From NCBI GenBank assembly GCA_024639885.1, contig JAHEGD010000003.1, positions 62,001 to 126,000 of the forward strand: a DNA stretch of 64,000 nucleotides, in the 5' to 3' direction. The position numbers and the translations under genes were made by a program. Positions 9,679 to 18,529 of the stretch are shown here, one piece after another (position 1 is the first letter of the stretch; each line of letters opens with the position of its first letter). The DNA is from Porticoccaceae bacterium (GTDB lineage Bacteria > Pseudomonadota > Gammaproteobacteria > Pseudomonadales > Porticoccaceae). The notes under the pieces were generated by a model. The model saw only the letters and a list, made by a program, of their open reading frames with translations, did not search any database and was not told the DNA's origin.

Positions 9679-11910
9679 ATGTCACCATCTAGATTCAAAA
9701 AATCGTTAGTCTCAACAGCGGTTATTGCCGCTGTCAGTATGACTGGCTATGTCAGCGCCGAGATCGAAGAGATTCAGGTCACCGCGCGCAAGCGCGCTGA
9801 GAGCCTGCAAAAAGTCCCTATGTCAGTAACGGCGTCTAACAGTGCCGAACTGCAGGCGGCCATGATGACCACCATGGAAGATCTGGAGCGAATGACGCCC
9901 AACGTCACGCTCACTGAGACCAGCGGCCTACAGGGCGGCTCGGTCGCTGTGTTTATCCGTGGTATCGGCAATGATCCGGGTTTCTCACAAGGTGTCGGCA
10001 TCTACGTCGATGACGTTTACATGAACCGTGCAGCTGGTTCACTGCTCGATGTCTATGACGTATCGCGTATCGAAATACTCAAAGGCCCGCAGGGCAATCT
10101 CTATGGTCGCAACACCATCGGCGGTGCCATCAAGTACATCACTAACGAGCCCACCGACGAGCTCACCGGCGGCGTTGAAGTCCGTGTCGGCAGCTTTAAT
10201 GCGCTACAGGTTAAAGGCCATGTCTCCGGCCCGATTATCGGCGACACCCTGCTCGGTAGCTTTGGTGCACTGTCTAACAACCGCGACGGCATCCAGACCA
10301 ACACCGTCAATGGCGATGACTACTGGGACAAAGAAGTAGCCGCTTACCGCGGCAGCTTGGTCTGGAACGCCACCGACAGCCTGCGCATCAAACTGGCGGC
10401 GGACTACAACCAGGACGACTCCTCACCCCATCTAGCCAACCGCAGCGGCGTTAATCTTGGATACTTGGGGCTTCTGAGTGGCTATATAAGCAACATCGGA
10501 TTCTCGGCAAACGACACATCGCTGCCGGCCGATGTCGATGATGTCTCGACCACCGAGCACGACATCATGCGTCAGTTCTTGATTGAGTCGACCACGCTGT
10601 CGTTAACTGCCGAGTGGGATATCAACGACAACTGGGCGCTCAAGTCGGTCACCGCACAGCGCGATACCGACCACGATCAGCCGTTTGACTTTGACGGCTC
10701 GGCTCAGCAGTTCATCCACACCTTTAACAAGCGCACCTTTGAAGATTTCAGCCAGGAGTTTCAGCTAACCTACGCGTCTGACAACCTCAATGCGGTAATG
10801 GGCGCCTACTATTTAGACGGCGAAACCTACTACAGCTTGAACCAAACCACACAGTACGCGCGTCTGCTGGGCGGCACTCGGCAGTTCAAAGATACCACCC
10901 GCGACGACCGCACCGATAAGTCTATGTCGGTCTACGGCAGCGTCGATTGGAGCGTCAACGACAGTTGGCAGGTGTCACTGGGCGGTCGCTACACCCAGGA
11001 CCGCAAGGAAGAGACCCAAGAGGCTGATGTTACTACGCTCAATTATTTTGCCGGCGGTACCGTCAGTGTTGCGCCAGAGGATACCTACGCGAAAGAGGAT
11101 TGGTCAGAGTTCTCCCCCAGTGCACGCGTGACCTACTTCGCCAACGATGACATGATGTTTTATGCCGGCTTCTCGTCGGGCTTTAAGTCTGGCGGCTTCC
11201 AGCGCCAGAGCGGCCTCAGCACAGTCTACCAGCCGGAGATCGTTGACTCCTACACGCTGGGCATGAAGACCAGCTGGCTGGATGGCAACCTGCGCTTGAA
11301 CGGCGAGGCGTTCTTGAACGACTACCAAGATAAACAGCTGGCCACCGTGGCACTGGTCGATGGTGAACTCGGTGAAAAAGTCGGCAACGTCGGCGCACTG
11401 GAGACCTCGGGCTTTGAGCTGGAGCTCACCTGGCAGCCGCAGATTGAGGGGCTGGCGCTCGGCCTAAACGTCGGTTACTTGGATGTCGATATCGAAGAGT
11501 TCTCTTCATTTGATACAGAGGGAAACCCTGTCAACTTAGCCAGCACTACCGCGCTTGGGTTCTCACCGGATTGGACTGTGCAGTCTCGTGCCGCCTACGA
11601 GTTCCCGGTGGCGCAGTGGGGCAATGTGATGGTCGGTACCGATGTCTCTTACCGCTCTAAGTCATACACCAACTCGCCGATCGACCTGACCAACGCAGCC
11701 GCAGCCGCTGCCCAAGTACAGGACGAACACGCGATCTGGAACGCGGTGGTTGCCTTCCAAAGCAGCGATGAGAAGTGGCGCGTAGCTCTTGAGGGCAAAA
11801 ACCTTGAAGACAAGCGTGTTATCGTCAACTCATACGACTTGACGCTGTTCCAAACCGCCGGCTACAACATGCCGCGCACAGTGACTCTGTCAGTCGGCTA
11901 CGAGTTCTAA
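9679..11910 (+). CDS. TonB-dependent outer-membrane receptor
   Basis: The precursor has 743 residues and a signal peptide of about 27 residues ending in YVSA. It has a TonB box region EEIQVTARKR, a plug domain (FIRGIGNDPG, VYVDDVYMNR-like and EILKGPQGNLYGRNTIGGAI) and a beta-barrel ending in the aromatic-terminal strand VTLSVGYEF. The plug sequence is of the large proteobacterial receptor group often found beside catabolic clusters, where members import hydrophobic or complex organic substrates. Placed between the dehydrogenase operon and the LysR cassette and followed by its own terminator, it is a candidate sterol or steroid importer, but the ligand cannot be read from sequence. Confidence 0.88.
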   Translation: MSPSRFKKSLVSTAVIAAVSMTGYVSAEIEEIQVTARKRAESLQKVPMSVTASNSAELQAAMMTTMEDLERMTPNVTLTETSGLQGGSVAVFIRGIGNDPGFSQGVGIYVDDVYMNRAAGSLLDVYDVSRIEILKGPQGNLYGRNTIGGAIKYITNEPTDELTGGVEVRVGSFNALQVKGHVSGPIIGDTLLGSFGALSNNRDGIQTNTVNGDDYWDKEVAAYRGSLVWNATDSLRIKLAADYNQDDSSPHLANRSGVNLGYLGLLSGYISNIGFSANDTSLPADVDDVSTTEHDIMRQFLIESTTLSLTAEWDINDNWALKSVTAQRDTDHDQPFDFDGSAQQFIHTFNKRTFEDFSQEFQLTYASDNLNAVMGAYYLDGETYYSLNQTTQYARLLGGTRQFKDTTRDDRTDKSMSVYGSVDWSVNDSWQVSLGGRYTQDRKEETQEADVTTLNYFAGGTVSVAPEDTYAKEDWSEFSPSARVTYFANDDMMFYAGFSSGFKSGGFQRQSGLSTVYQPEIVDSYTLGMKTSWLDGNLRLNGEAFLNDYQDKQLATVALVDGELGEKVGNVGALETSGFELELTWQPQIEGLALGLNVGYLDVDIEEFSSFDTEGNPVNLASTTALGFSPDWTVQSRAAYEFPVAQWGNVMVGTDVSYRSKSYTNSPIDLTNAAAAAAQVQDEHAIWNAVVAFQSSDEKWRVALEGKNLEDKRVIVNSYDLTLFQTAGYNMPRTVTLSVGYEF

Positions 11911-11933
11911 GTAGACCGCTACAGCAGTACCCT

Positions 11934-11969
11934 AAAGCCGCGCCGGCGAAAGTTTGGCGCGGCTTTTTT
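11934..11969. terminator. Rho-independent terminator after the TonB receptor
   Basis: The stem AAGCCGCGCC / GGCGCGGCTT with an 11-base loop is followed by a T run. It lies 23 bp after the receptor stop. Confidence 0.88.
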
Positions 11970-12013
11970 ATGCCACATAAATGGGCCATCGCCGCTAGCC
12001 GCCTTCGGCTTCC

Positions 12014-12925
12014 CTAGCCTGTCATCGTCTCGATAAGAATTTCTTTAAACCAGCGATGCAGCGGATCTTCCGCCAATACCCGCGGCCAGATCAGCAGCTT
12101 ATCTATCGGCGGCACCGGTAGTGGAAAGACCAGCGATTTAACCGCAAAGCGGGACTCGAGAAACGCACCCATCGCCGCCGGCACGGTACACAGTGCCTCG
12201 GTGTTCTCAACCACCATCGCCGCCGAGCTGAAATCTGATACCCTGGCTAGCATCTGCCGTTCGACACCCTGCCTGCCCAGCACGCCATTGAGAAGAGCAC
12301 TGCGCTGATTGTGGGTAGAGACCAGCACGTGCCGCTCGGCACCAAACTGCGCGACGTTAATCTCTCCTTTTATACGCGGATGGTCTCTTCTACAGATCAC
12401 TGCCAAGCTCTCCGTGCCAACCGGCTGAGACTCAACACCGGCCCCTGCTGGTGGCTGGTAGTAAATCGCAAAATCATTCTGGCCCTGTTTAAAGTCAGCC
12501 GGCAGCCCATCCGCCAGTATCGGCAACACCGTCACGCTGACCATCGGCGCCTCGGTTTCTAGCCGCTCAAGTAGCGCGGCCAAGTGTACCGTCTCAAAAT
12601 AATCACCGCCCAACAGGCTAAAACCTCGGTCACTTTGCGAGGGTTCTATCTGTTGCGGCGACAGGCTCTTGCGAATCTGCCCTAGGGCGGGGGCGAGCTC
12701 TGCATACCACTCTGTGGCTCGCGGCGTGGGCACCATACCACCGCCACAGCGGACAAACAGCGGGTCTTTAAGAGTAATCCGCAACCGCTGTAGCGCCGCG
12801 CTCATGGCCGGCTGGCTCAAACCGACCTGCGCGCCCGCCTTGGAGAGCTGCCCCGTGTCCATGATCGCCTCAAACACGGTCAGTAGATTTAAGTCGATGC
12901 CTTTTAGGTTAAACCGCTCAGCCAT
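12014..12925 (-). CDS. LysR-type transcriptional regulator
   Basis: This 303-residue regulator has an N-terminal winged helix-turn-helix (LNLLTVFEAIMDTGQLSKAG, then LSQPAMSAALQRLR) and a periplasmic-binding-protein-like effector domain. It resembles the NodD/NahR branch. The ATG at 12925 was chosen over a TTG four codons upstream. It is transcribed divergently from the class II aldolase gene across 134 bp of AT-rich DNA, the usual layout for a LysR activator of its neighbour. The inducer is unknown. Confidence 0.85.
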   Translation of the reverse strand: MAERFNLKGIDLNLLTVFEAIMDTGQLSKAGAQVGLSQPAMSAALQRLRITLKDPLFVRCGGGMVPTPRATEWYAELAPALGQIRKSLSPQQIEPSQSDRGFSLLGGDYFETVHLAALLERLETEAPMVSVTVLPILADGLPADFKQGQNDFAIYYQPPAGAGVESQPVGTESLAVICRRDHPRIKGEINVAQFGAERHVLVSTHNQRSALLNGVLGRQGVERQMLARVSDFSSAAMVVENTEALCTVPAAMGAFLESRFAVKSLVFPLPVPPIDKLLIWPRVLAEDPLHRWFKEILIETMTG

Positions 12926-12939
12926 ACTATTTACCAATT

Positions 12940-12968
12940 GGATAATTTAATTATTAAATATCAATTTT
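12940..12968. promoter_or_regulatory. AT-rich dyad in the LysR/aldolase divergent promoter
   Basis: An interrupted inverted repeat with ATTG and CAAT ends surrounds a very AT-rich core near 12,936-12,966, between the divergent LysR and aldolase genes. It is a plausible LysR operator by position. The arms are short, so this is tentative. Confidence 0.35.
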
Positions 12969-13059
12969 ACTTATAACTCAAGGCGCCATAGTCTATGAGC
13001 CCATGTAGTTAGTAGGGCTAGAGTTCCAGAAGTTTTAGCAGAGTAACCGAGGCAATAAC

Positions 13060-13830
13060 ATGAAACGATTTGACGGTCTTAACCAATCAATGGTCGAACA
13101 GTACGCCCCAAAAGCGGGCCGCCGCGAGCTTCTGCCAGAGTTAAGTGACAAAGCACAGGTAGCGCTGATGTGCCGCATGCTGTTCCGCGAGGGCTGGAAT
13201 GAGCACATTGCCGGCCATATCACGGTGCGCCTGGAAAACGGCAATATACTCACCAACCCTTGGGAGTTAGCTTGGGACGAGCTAACTGCCAGCGACATTG
13301 TGACGCTAGACCCTGACGGCAATATCATCGATGGCGAGTGGAATGTGACGCCCGCCATTGGGCTGCACCTTCAGCTTCACGCACTGCGCCCCGAAGTACA
13401 CGTCGTAATACACAACCATGCACATTGGAGCGGGATCTGGGCGAACATGCAGCGCGTACCGCCGGTCTATGACCAAACTGGCGCGCACTGCGGCATGGCC
13501 CTGCCTCTCTACAATGAATACCGCGGTACATTTGAGGATGAGGCGACGTCACTGTCGGCAGCAGAGGCGCTGGGCGAATCAAAATGGGCGCTACTGGCCA
13601 ACCACGGCTCGCTGGTGGTCGGCAAAGACCTGCGCCAAGCACACCTGCGCGCGATCACCTTAGAGTGGCGCAGCAAGCGGGCCTACGAGGTGGAACTGGC
13701 TGGTGGCGGCGTTCCACTCACTGCAGAGGAAGTCGAAAAAGTTGCCATAACCGACGCCTACGGCTTCCCCTTCTGCTGGGAAGCGATGGCCCGCCGCGAG
13801 TTGCGCGCCGACCCTTCGATTGTTGAATAG
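13060..13830 (+). CDS. Class II aldolase/adducin-family protein
   Basis: This 256-residue protein of the zinc-dependent class II aldolase family (L-fuculose-phosphate aldolase type) shows NEHIAGHIT, the metal-binding HNHAH motif (VIHNHAHW) and the third histidine in ANHGS, so the metal site is intact. GAGG precedes the ATG. Family members cleave or form C-C bonds of small hydroxy-carbonyl compounds, or act as decarboxylases or epimerases. It starts a three-gene plus-strand unit with a TauD-type dioxygenase 18 bp downstream and a CoA ligase beyond, opposite a LysR regulator. The substrate is unknown. Confidence 0.8.
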   Translation: MKRFDGLNQSMVEQYAPKAGRRELLPELSDKAQVALMCRMLFREGWNEHIAGHITVRLENGNILTNPWELAWDELTASDIVTLDPDGNIIDGEWNVTPAIGLHLQLHALRPEVHVVIHNHAHWSGIWANMQRVPPVYDQTGAHCGMALPLYNEYRGTFEDEATSLSAAEALGESKWALLANHGSLVVGKDLRQAHLRAITLEWRSKRAYEVELAGGGVPLTAEEVEKVAITDAYGFPFCWEAMARRELRADPSIVE

Positions 13831-13848
13831 TTAAACAAGGAAAATACC

Positions 13849-14775
13849 ATGAGCCTGACTGTCACCCCGCTAGACCATGTTGGCGTAGAGATCTCCGGTC
13901 TTAATCTTGAAGAGACCATCAGCGAAGCCACCCAACAGCAGCTGAGAGAGCTGTGGGATGAGCACGCCATTTTGGTTTTTCGCGACCAGCATATAACGCC
14001 CGAACAGCAGATCGAGTTCAGCCGTATATTTGGCCCGCTAGAGATGCACCCGCTGAAGGCGACCACGTCGGAGGAGTACCCCGAGCTGTTTGTATTAGAA
14101 AACGGCAGCGACAAGGATAAGTTTTTTACCGCGTTCTACAACGGTGAAGAGATTGTCGGCCGGCTCGACTGGCACATGGACCTGCACTACACCGCACGCC
14201 CAAACCGCGGCGCGCTGTTGCGCGCGGTGGTTGTCGCAGAAGAAGATGGCCTGACCGGTTTTGGCGATCTAGCCAAAGCCTACGACGCACTCGACGACGA
14301 GACCAAGGCGCTTGTAGAGAAACTGGAGGTGGCGTACACCTTTAGCATGCAGCGCCGACACATGCGCTACGTCAACTTAGACGGCTATGAGCCCGGCCCG
14401 TTCAGTCCTAAAAAGCCCGCCGACGTGGCTTTCCCGGACTTTGCCGATGCCGCTTACCCAATAGTAGTAAAACACCCGATCAGTGGCCGTAAGGTACTGG
14501 AGGTGGTCGAACAGTTTCTTGATCGCGTCATCACACCGCAGCAGTTTGGGCTCTCTAACGACGAGTCGATTGAACTCCTTGAGCGACTGGTTGAGCACGG
14601 TAAAAAAGCAGAGTTCACTTATTTCCACCACTGGAAAAAAGGCGACATGGTGCTGTGGGACAATTGGCGCGCGATGCACTGTACTACTGGCACCAAACCG
14701 GGTATCAAGCGGGTGATCAACCGCACCACTATCGCCGGCGATGTCACTCTCGGCCGGGTGCTCAAGGGCGAGTAG
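13849..14775 (+). CDS. TauD/TfdA-family Fe(II)/2-oxoglutarate dioxygenase
   Basis: This 308-residue dioxygenase has the facial triad H-x-D at His109 and Asp111 (LDWHMDLHY), the distal histidine in WRAMHCTTG near residue 272, and a downstream arginine in IKRVINRTT for 2-oxoglutarate. AAGGAAAAT precedes the ATG. Relatives hydroxylate sulfonates, aryloxyacetates or other acids and often release a leaving group. Here it lies between a class II aldolase and a CoA ligase under LysR control, which suggests hydroxylation of an organic acid before C-C cleavage. The substrate cannot be named. Confidence 0.85.
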   Translation: MSLTVTPLDHVGVEISGLNLEETISEATQQQLRELWDEHAILVFRDQHITPEQQIEFSRIFGPLEMHPLKATTSEEYPELFVLENGSDKDKFFTAFYNGEEIVGRLDWHMDLHYTARPNRGALLRAVVVAEEDGLTGFGDLAKAYDALDDETKALVEKLEVAYTFSMQRRHMRYVNLDGYEPGPFSPKKPADVAFPDFADAAYPIVVKHPISGRKVLEVVEQFLDRVITPQQFGLSNDESIELLERLVEHGKKAEFTYFHHWKKGDMVLWDNWRAMHCTTGTKPGIKRVINRTTIAGDVTLGRVLKGE

Positions 14776-14933
14776 ACCGCGATACAGCAAACCAGCGCAC
14801 TACTCTGGCCACCGAGATTACATGCAAGACACCGCAATGCGCAAAAATCCGCTGACGTGATACCACGCCACCGCGGTTGAATTAGACGCAGAGTAATCTG
14901 CCCCGCACATTAACCATGCCGTCGAGGAATAAC

Positions 14934-16550
14934 GTGAATAAATTAGACCTTTCCAACAACGCCGATCGAACCTTTCCGCAGATCCTCAAACAGCAAGCCG
15001 AGCACAATGGCGATGCCGAGTTCCTGATTACCGACGACGCACGCATTACCTTCTCGCAAGCGGAGTCGATCACTAACTGTCTGGCTACAGGGCTGGCCGC
15101 ACAGGGGCTGGCCCGCGGCGACATCGTCGCGCTGATGCTCGGCAACCGCCCAGAGATGGTGCTGCTGGCGTTGGCGATTAACAAGTTAGGGGCCATCTGG
15201 ACACCGATCAACGGCGACTACAAAGGGCAGTGGCTGCTCGACAACCTGCAGATGTCGCGGTGTAAACTGCTCGTCACCGACGACCAATACCAGCAGCGTA
15301 TCGCCGAGATCGAAGACCAGCTAGAGGTTAGCGCCATCGTCTTAATCGGCGATGGTGAACAGACCGCTCTCAATAACCCGATCAATTATTCGATCCTTGC
15401 CAGCCACGCCCCGGCCAAACTCAGTTATGCCGACCAGCACTACGGCGACACTTGCGCCATTCTGTGGACATCCGGCACTACCGGTAAGTCTAAGGGGGTG
15501 CTGCAAAGTTATAACTGCTGGATTCGCCCGATTGTTGATGGTGGTAGCCCGCAGTACCAGTCACAGTCCGGCGACATCATCTATTGCGTGCTGCCGCTGT
15601 TTCACACCGCCGCGTGGATAACCTCCATCTACCGCGCGCTGGTCGAGGGGATCCCCTGCGTGATCGAGCCGCGCTTTTCAGTCTCTACATTTTGGCAGCG
15701 GATCAAACATTTTGGCGCAACGCAGACTTTTTTATTGGGCGCCATGGGTGCCTTTGTGCTCAACGCAGAGGAGCGTGCCGACGACAGCGACACGCCCCTG
15801 CGCGTCGTTCAGGTAGTGCCGTTAGCACCGGCGCAGTGGCCCGTATTCGAACAGCGGTTTGGCGTTAAGCTGGTGCGCACTGGGCTGGGCCAAAGCGAAT
15901 GTCAGCTGATTATGACTCAGGTTGAAAACCGCGCTGATGTTCCCGTCTACGCGGTCGGTTTCCCCACCGCCGACACCGACGTTAAGCTACTCAATGACGA
16001 CGACCGTGAGGTCGCCCCCGGCGAGGTCGGCGAGATATGCATCAAACCGATGCATCCGCATATTATTTTTAATGGCTACTTCGACAACCCCGAAGCCACC
16101 GCCGAGGCCTACATCGGCGACTATTACCGCACCGGCGATCTCGGCAGACAGGACCCCGAAACTGGCGCCTATTTTTATGTCGATAGGAAAAAAGACGCGC
16201 TGCGCTTTGCCGGCAGAAATATTTCGACGCTTGAAGTTGAAAGCGTGGTGCGGCGCCACCCGGCGGTCAAAGATGTCGCCGCGTTCGGTATTCCATCACA
16301 AGAGGTCGAAAGCGAGCACGAGCTTAAATTGAATGTCATTCTCAAGGACGACCAAACCTGCAGCGCTGAGGAACTCTGTGGCTTTATCAACGCTAACGCT
16401 CCGCACTACTTTGTGCCCCGTTACTTAGACTTCGTGGCGACCCTGCCCTACACGCCGACCAATAAAGTGCAGAAGTTTAAACTGCGTGAGGCGGGTGTCG
16501 GCGAGCAGACCTGGGACCTCAAGCAATCTGACTATGTGGTTATAAAATAA
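14934..16550 (+). CDS. Acyl-CoA synthetase (AMP-forming), CaiC-like
   Basis: This 538-residue ANL ligase has ATP loop LWTSGTTGKSKGV, GLGQSECQL in the A5 position, YRTGDLGRQD, DRKKDALRFAGRNIS and the C-terminal lysine region YTPTNKVQKFKL. The GTG at 14934 is preferred because GAGGAA lies 6 bases upstream, whereas the ATG at 14916 has no site. The sequence resembles the CaiC/bile-acid-CoA ligase branch more than long-chain FadD. A 158-bp gap separates it from the dioxygenase gene, so it may have its own promoter or be the third gene of the LysR unit. Confidence 0.8.
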   Translation: MNKLDLSNNADRTFPQILKQQAEHNGDAEFLITDDARITFSQAESITNCLATGLAAQGLARGDIVALMLGNRPEMVLLALAINKLGAIWTPINGDYKGQWLLDNLQMSRCKLLVTDDQYQQRIAEIEDQLEVSAIVLIGDGEQTALNNPINYSILASHAPAKLSYADQHYGDTCAILWTSGTTGKSKGVLQSYNCWIRPIVDGGSPQYQSQSGDIIYCVLPLFHTAAWITSIYRALVEGIPCVIEPRFSVSTFWQRIKHFGATQTFLLGAMGAFVLNAEERADDSDTPLRVVQVVPLAPAQWPVFEQRFGVKLVRTGLGQSECQLIMTQVENRADVPVYAVGFPTADTDVKLLNDDDREVAPGEVGEICIKPMHPHIIFNGYFDNPEATAEAYIGDYYRTGDLGRQDPETGAYFYVDRKKDALRFAGRNISTLEVESVVRRHPAVKDVAAFGIPSQEVESEHELKLNVILKDDQTCSAEELCGFINANAPHYFVPRYLDFVATLPYTPTNKVQKFKLREAGVGEQTWDLKQSDYVVIK

Positions 16551-16597
16551 ACCGCTAGCCGGCTATTCAAACAGCGCCGTGTTACTTCACAACACAA

Positions 16598-16629
16598 CCC
16601 CGGCTGCACTGTCCCAGTAGCAGCCGGGG
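16598..16629. terminator. Strong hairpin between convergent genes
   Basis: A perfect 10-bp stem (CCCCGGCTGC / GCAGCCGGGG) with a 12-base loop lies between the ends of the CoA ligase (plus) and the SDR (minus). There is no T run on either side, so it may be a factor-assisted terminator or an mRNA 3'-end stabiliser for both transcripts. Confidence 0.6.
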
Positions 16630-16642
16630 CTTAGCCGCTGCG

Positions 16643-17458
16643 TTAGCGGTCTTCCGCTTGGTTATCTAGATTGGTGATATCAAACGCCGGCACATAGAGC
16701 TGTGGGGTTTTGCCGCCGTCGACGGGCAATATGACTCCGGTAATAAACGACGCCTCCTCGGAGCTGAGAAAGCAGATCGCTTGGGAAATCTCTTCAGCCA
16801 TAGCGGCGCGCTGCATGGGGATAGCGTCAGCGATGATTTTCTTAACTTTCTCATTTTTCATCGTCGCGGCATTCAGTCCCGGGGTCTCTACTGCCCCCGG
16901 TGCGACCACGTTAATGCGCACATTGTGTGGCGCTGCCTCCATTGCGGCACATTGGCTAAATTGATTGAGGGCGGCTTTAGCCGCGCCGTAGGCACCCGAT
17001 GCAATGCCGGCCCGCAAGCTGCTGACCGATGAAATATTGACGATCGAGCCGCTGCGCTGTGGAATCATAATCCGCATCGCTGCCTGCACTCCGATAAATA
17101 CGCTGTCGACACCGATACCAAAATTAGACCGCCACGCGTCTAAGCTCTGCTCTACCACCATGCCGCCAATGACCGAAGGCGCATTGTTTACCAGCACGTC
17201 GAGGCGGCCGTGCTTCTCAGCGGTTTCATTGATCATTGCGGCGAAAGCGTCCGTATCACCGACATCCAACTGGTAGCCGGTAAAACTACCGCCCAACTCG
17301 CTCACCGCGTCTGCAAGCTCGTCCAGCTTGGGCTTGCGCCGGGCACAGCTGACGACATGAGCGCCCTCGCTGGCGAGCTGTAACACCGTGCTTCGGCCAA
17401 TTCCCATGCTACCGCCGGTGACAATAGCGACTTTACCTGCAAACCGTTGACTACCCAT
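16643..17458 (-). CDS. Short-chain dehydrogenase/reductase, end of side-chain operon
   Basis: This 271-residue classical SDR has nucleotide loop GGSMGIG (residues 15-21), NNAP in the NNAG position, and catalytic Ser144, Tyr157, Lys161. GGAGTGAG precedes the ATG. It is the last gene of the minus-strand run TetR, chsH2, chsH1, ltp2, maoC fusion, SDR, 14 bp after the fusion. In a beta-oxidation-like series it could be the hydroxyacyl-CoA or hydroxysteroid dehydrogenase, but the aldolase route does not need one, so a role on the ring hydroxyls is equally possible. Confidence 0.8.
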   Translation of the reverse strand: MGSQRFAGKVAIVTGGSMGIGRSTVLQLASEGAHVVSCARRKPKLDELADAVSELGGSFTGYQLDVGDTDAFAAMINETAEKHGRLDVLVNNAPSVIGGMVVEQSLDAWRSNFGIGVDSVFIGVQAAMRIMIPQRSGSIVNISSVSSLRAGIASGAYGAAKAALNQFSQCAAMEAAPHNVRINVVAPGAVETPGLNAATMKNEKVKKIIADAIPMQRAAMAEEISQAICFLSSEEASFITGVILPVDGGKTPQLYVPAFDITNLDNQAEDR

Positions 17459-17472
17459 AACTCATCTCACTC

Positions 17473-18492
17473 CTAGTGGTTTTTGCCTGCCAGTTCGAGG
17501 GTAGCGCTACCCTTTACATGGAAGCCTATTGAATTTTTACCTGCAAAATTGACCGACACCTCAACGGCGCTCGCCGCGCGGTTGACCGCGGCGACCTCGC
17601 CCTCCATGACCATCACATCACCGGGCAGATTTGGCGCAGTCAGGCTAAATTTCAACAGACGCAGACGACTGCCCTCTCCTGCCCAATCGGTTAGATAGCC
17701 CGCCGAGAGACCGCAGGTGGTGAGGATATTCATAAAGATATCGGGCATGGCGGCGGCTTTTGCCGCTGGCACGTTGTGGTGAACCGGGATGAAATCCTGA
17801 GTGGCTATAGCGCCAGCCACGATCAGCTTATGGGTAATCGGGACGGCCCGCCCGGGCAGTTTATCGCCCGCCGCCACAGCGCCGGCATCGACAGCGAAAA
17901 ATTCGCCAAGCTCGGTGCCCTGCTCCGTCAGCGGGACTGGTGGGCGAGCATCGCGATGATCGGCCCGGCTATTGGAATCTACTTGGTTGTCGCCGGCGGG
18001 ACGGTATTGAAAATAGGTGATGCGCGCCTCGGCAAAGAGATCGTCGTGTTGGGTCAGATACTCCACTCGCTCGGTGACAAAATAGCCTTGACCCAACTGG
18101 GTGCTCTTCATGGCGCTGATATCGACCACCGTCGAGTAGTGCCGCGGGCGATCGCCGATACGCAAATGACGGTGGAACGTAATATCGTAACTGACCGCTA
18201 CGTTGGCCGGGTAACCGAGCGCCTCCATATCGACAAACACCTGGTAAGGGTGCTCATCAGTCGACCCCGGTGCAAAGCTGTCGTTGATGTCGCGCATCGT
18301 CCACATCTGCATCATCGCCGGCGGCGCAATCTGCTCCGGCCCTGGCTGATAGGCGGGATTGTTGTCGCCCATCGCCGAGGTCCACTGCCAAATCTGGGTG
18401 GCGCTAACCGGGTTAAAGCTGAGGTAGGGGCCGCGTCGGCGGCCCTTGAAGGCCTCGAGTTGGCGCGCTTCGTCGCTATTGTCGTTGGTCAT
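17473..18492 (-). CDS. Tandem MaoC-like enoyl-CoA hydratase, ChsH2-N/ChsH1 fusion
   Basis: This 339-residue protein is made of two hot-dog domains. The first half (about 1-165) resembles the N-terminal MaoC domain of ChsH2 and carries GDNNPAY at 42-48, where the catalytic His is replaced by Tyr. The second half (about 185-335) resembles ChsH1 and keeps the catalytic D-x4-H pair at Asp233 and His238 (QDFIPVHHN). This is one inactive and one active domain in a single chain, whereas ChsH1-ChsH2 does it with two subunits. It lacks a zinc ribbon/DUF35 tail. It lies 37 bp after the ltp2-type aldolase gene and may be a second side-chain hydratase with a different chain-length preference. Confidence 0.8.
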   Translation of the reverse strand: MTNDNSDEARQLEAFKGRRRGPYLSFNPVSATQIWQWTSAMGDNNPAYQPGPEQIAPPAMMQMWTMRDINDSFAPGSTDEHPYQVFVDMEALGYPANVAVSYDITFHRHLRIGDRPRHYSTVVDISAMKSTQLGQGYFVTERVEYLTQHDDLFAEARITYFQYRPAGDNQVDSNSRADHRDARPPVPLTEQGTELGEFFAVDAGAVAAGDKLPGRAVPITHKLIVAGAIATQDFIPVHHNVPAAKAAAMPDIFMNILTTCGLSAGYLTDWAGEGSRLRLLKFSLTAPNLPGDVMVMEGEVAAVNRAASAVEVSVNFAGKNSIGFHVKGSATLELAGKNH

Positions 18493-18529
18493 CTTTCGTT
18501 CCTATCAGTTCGGTCAGGCAAACTACTGC

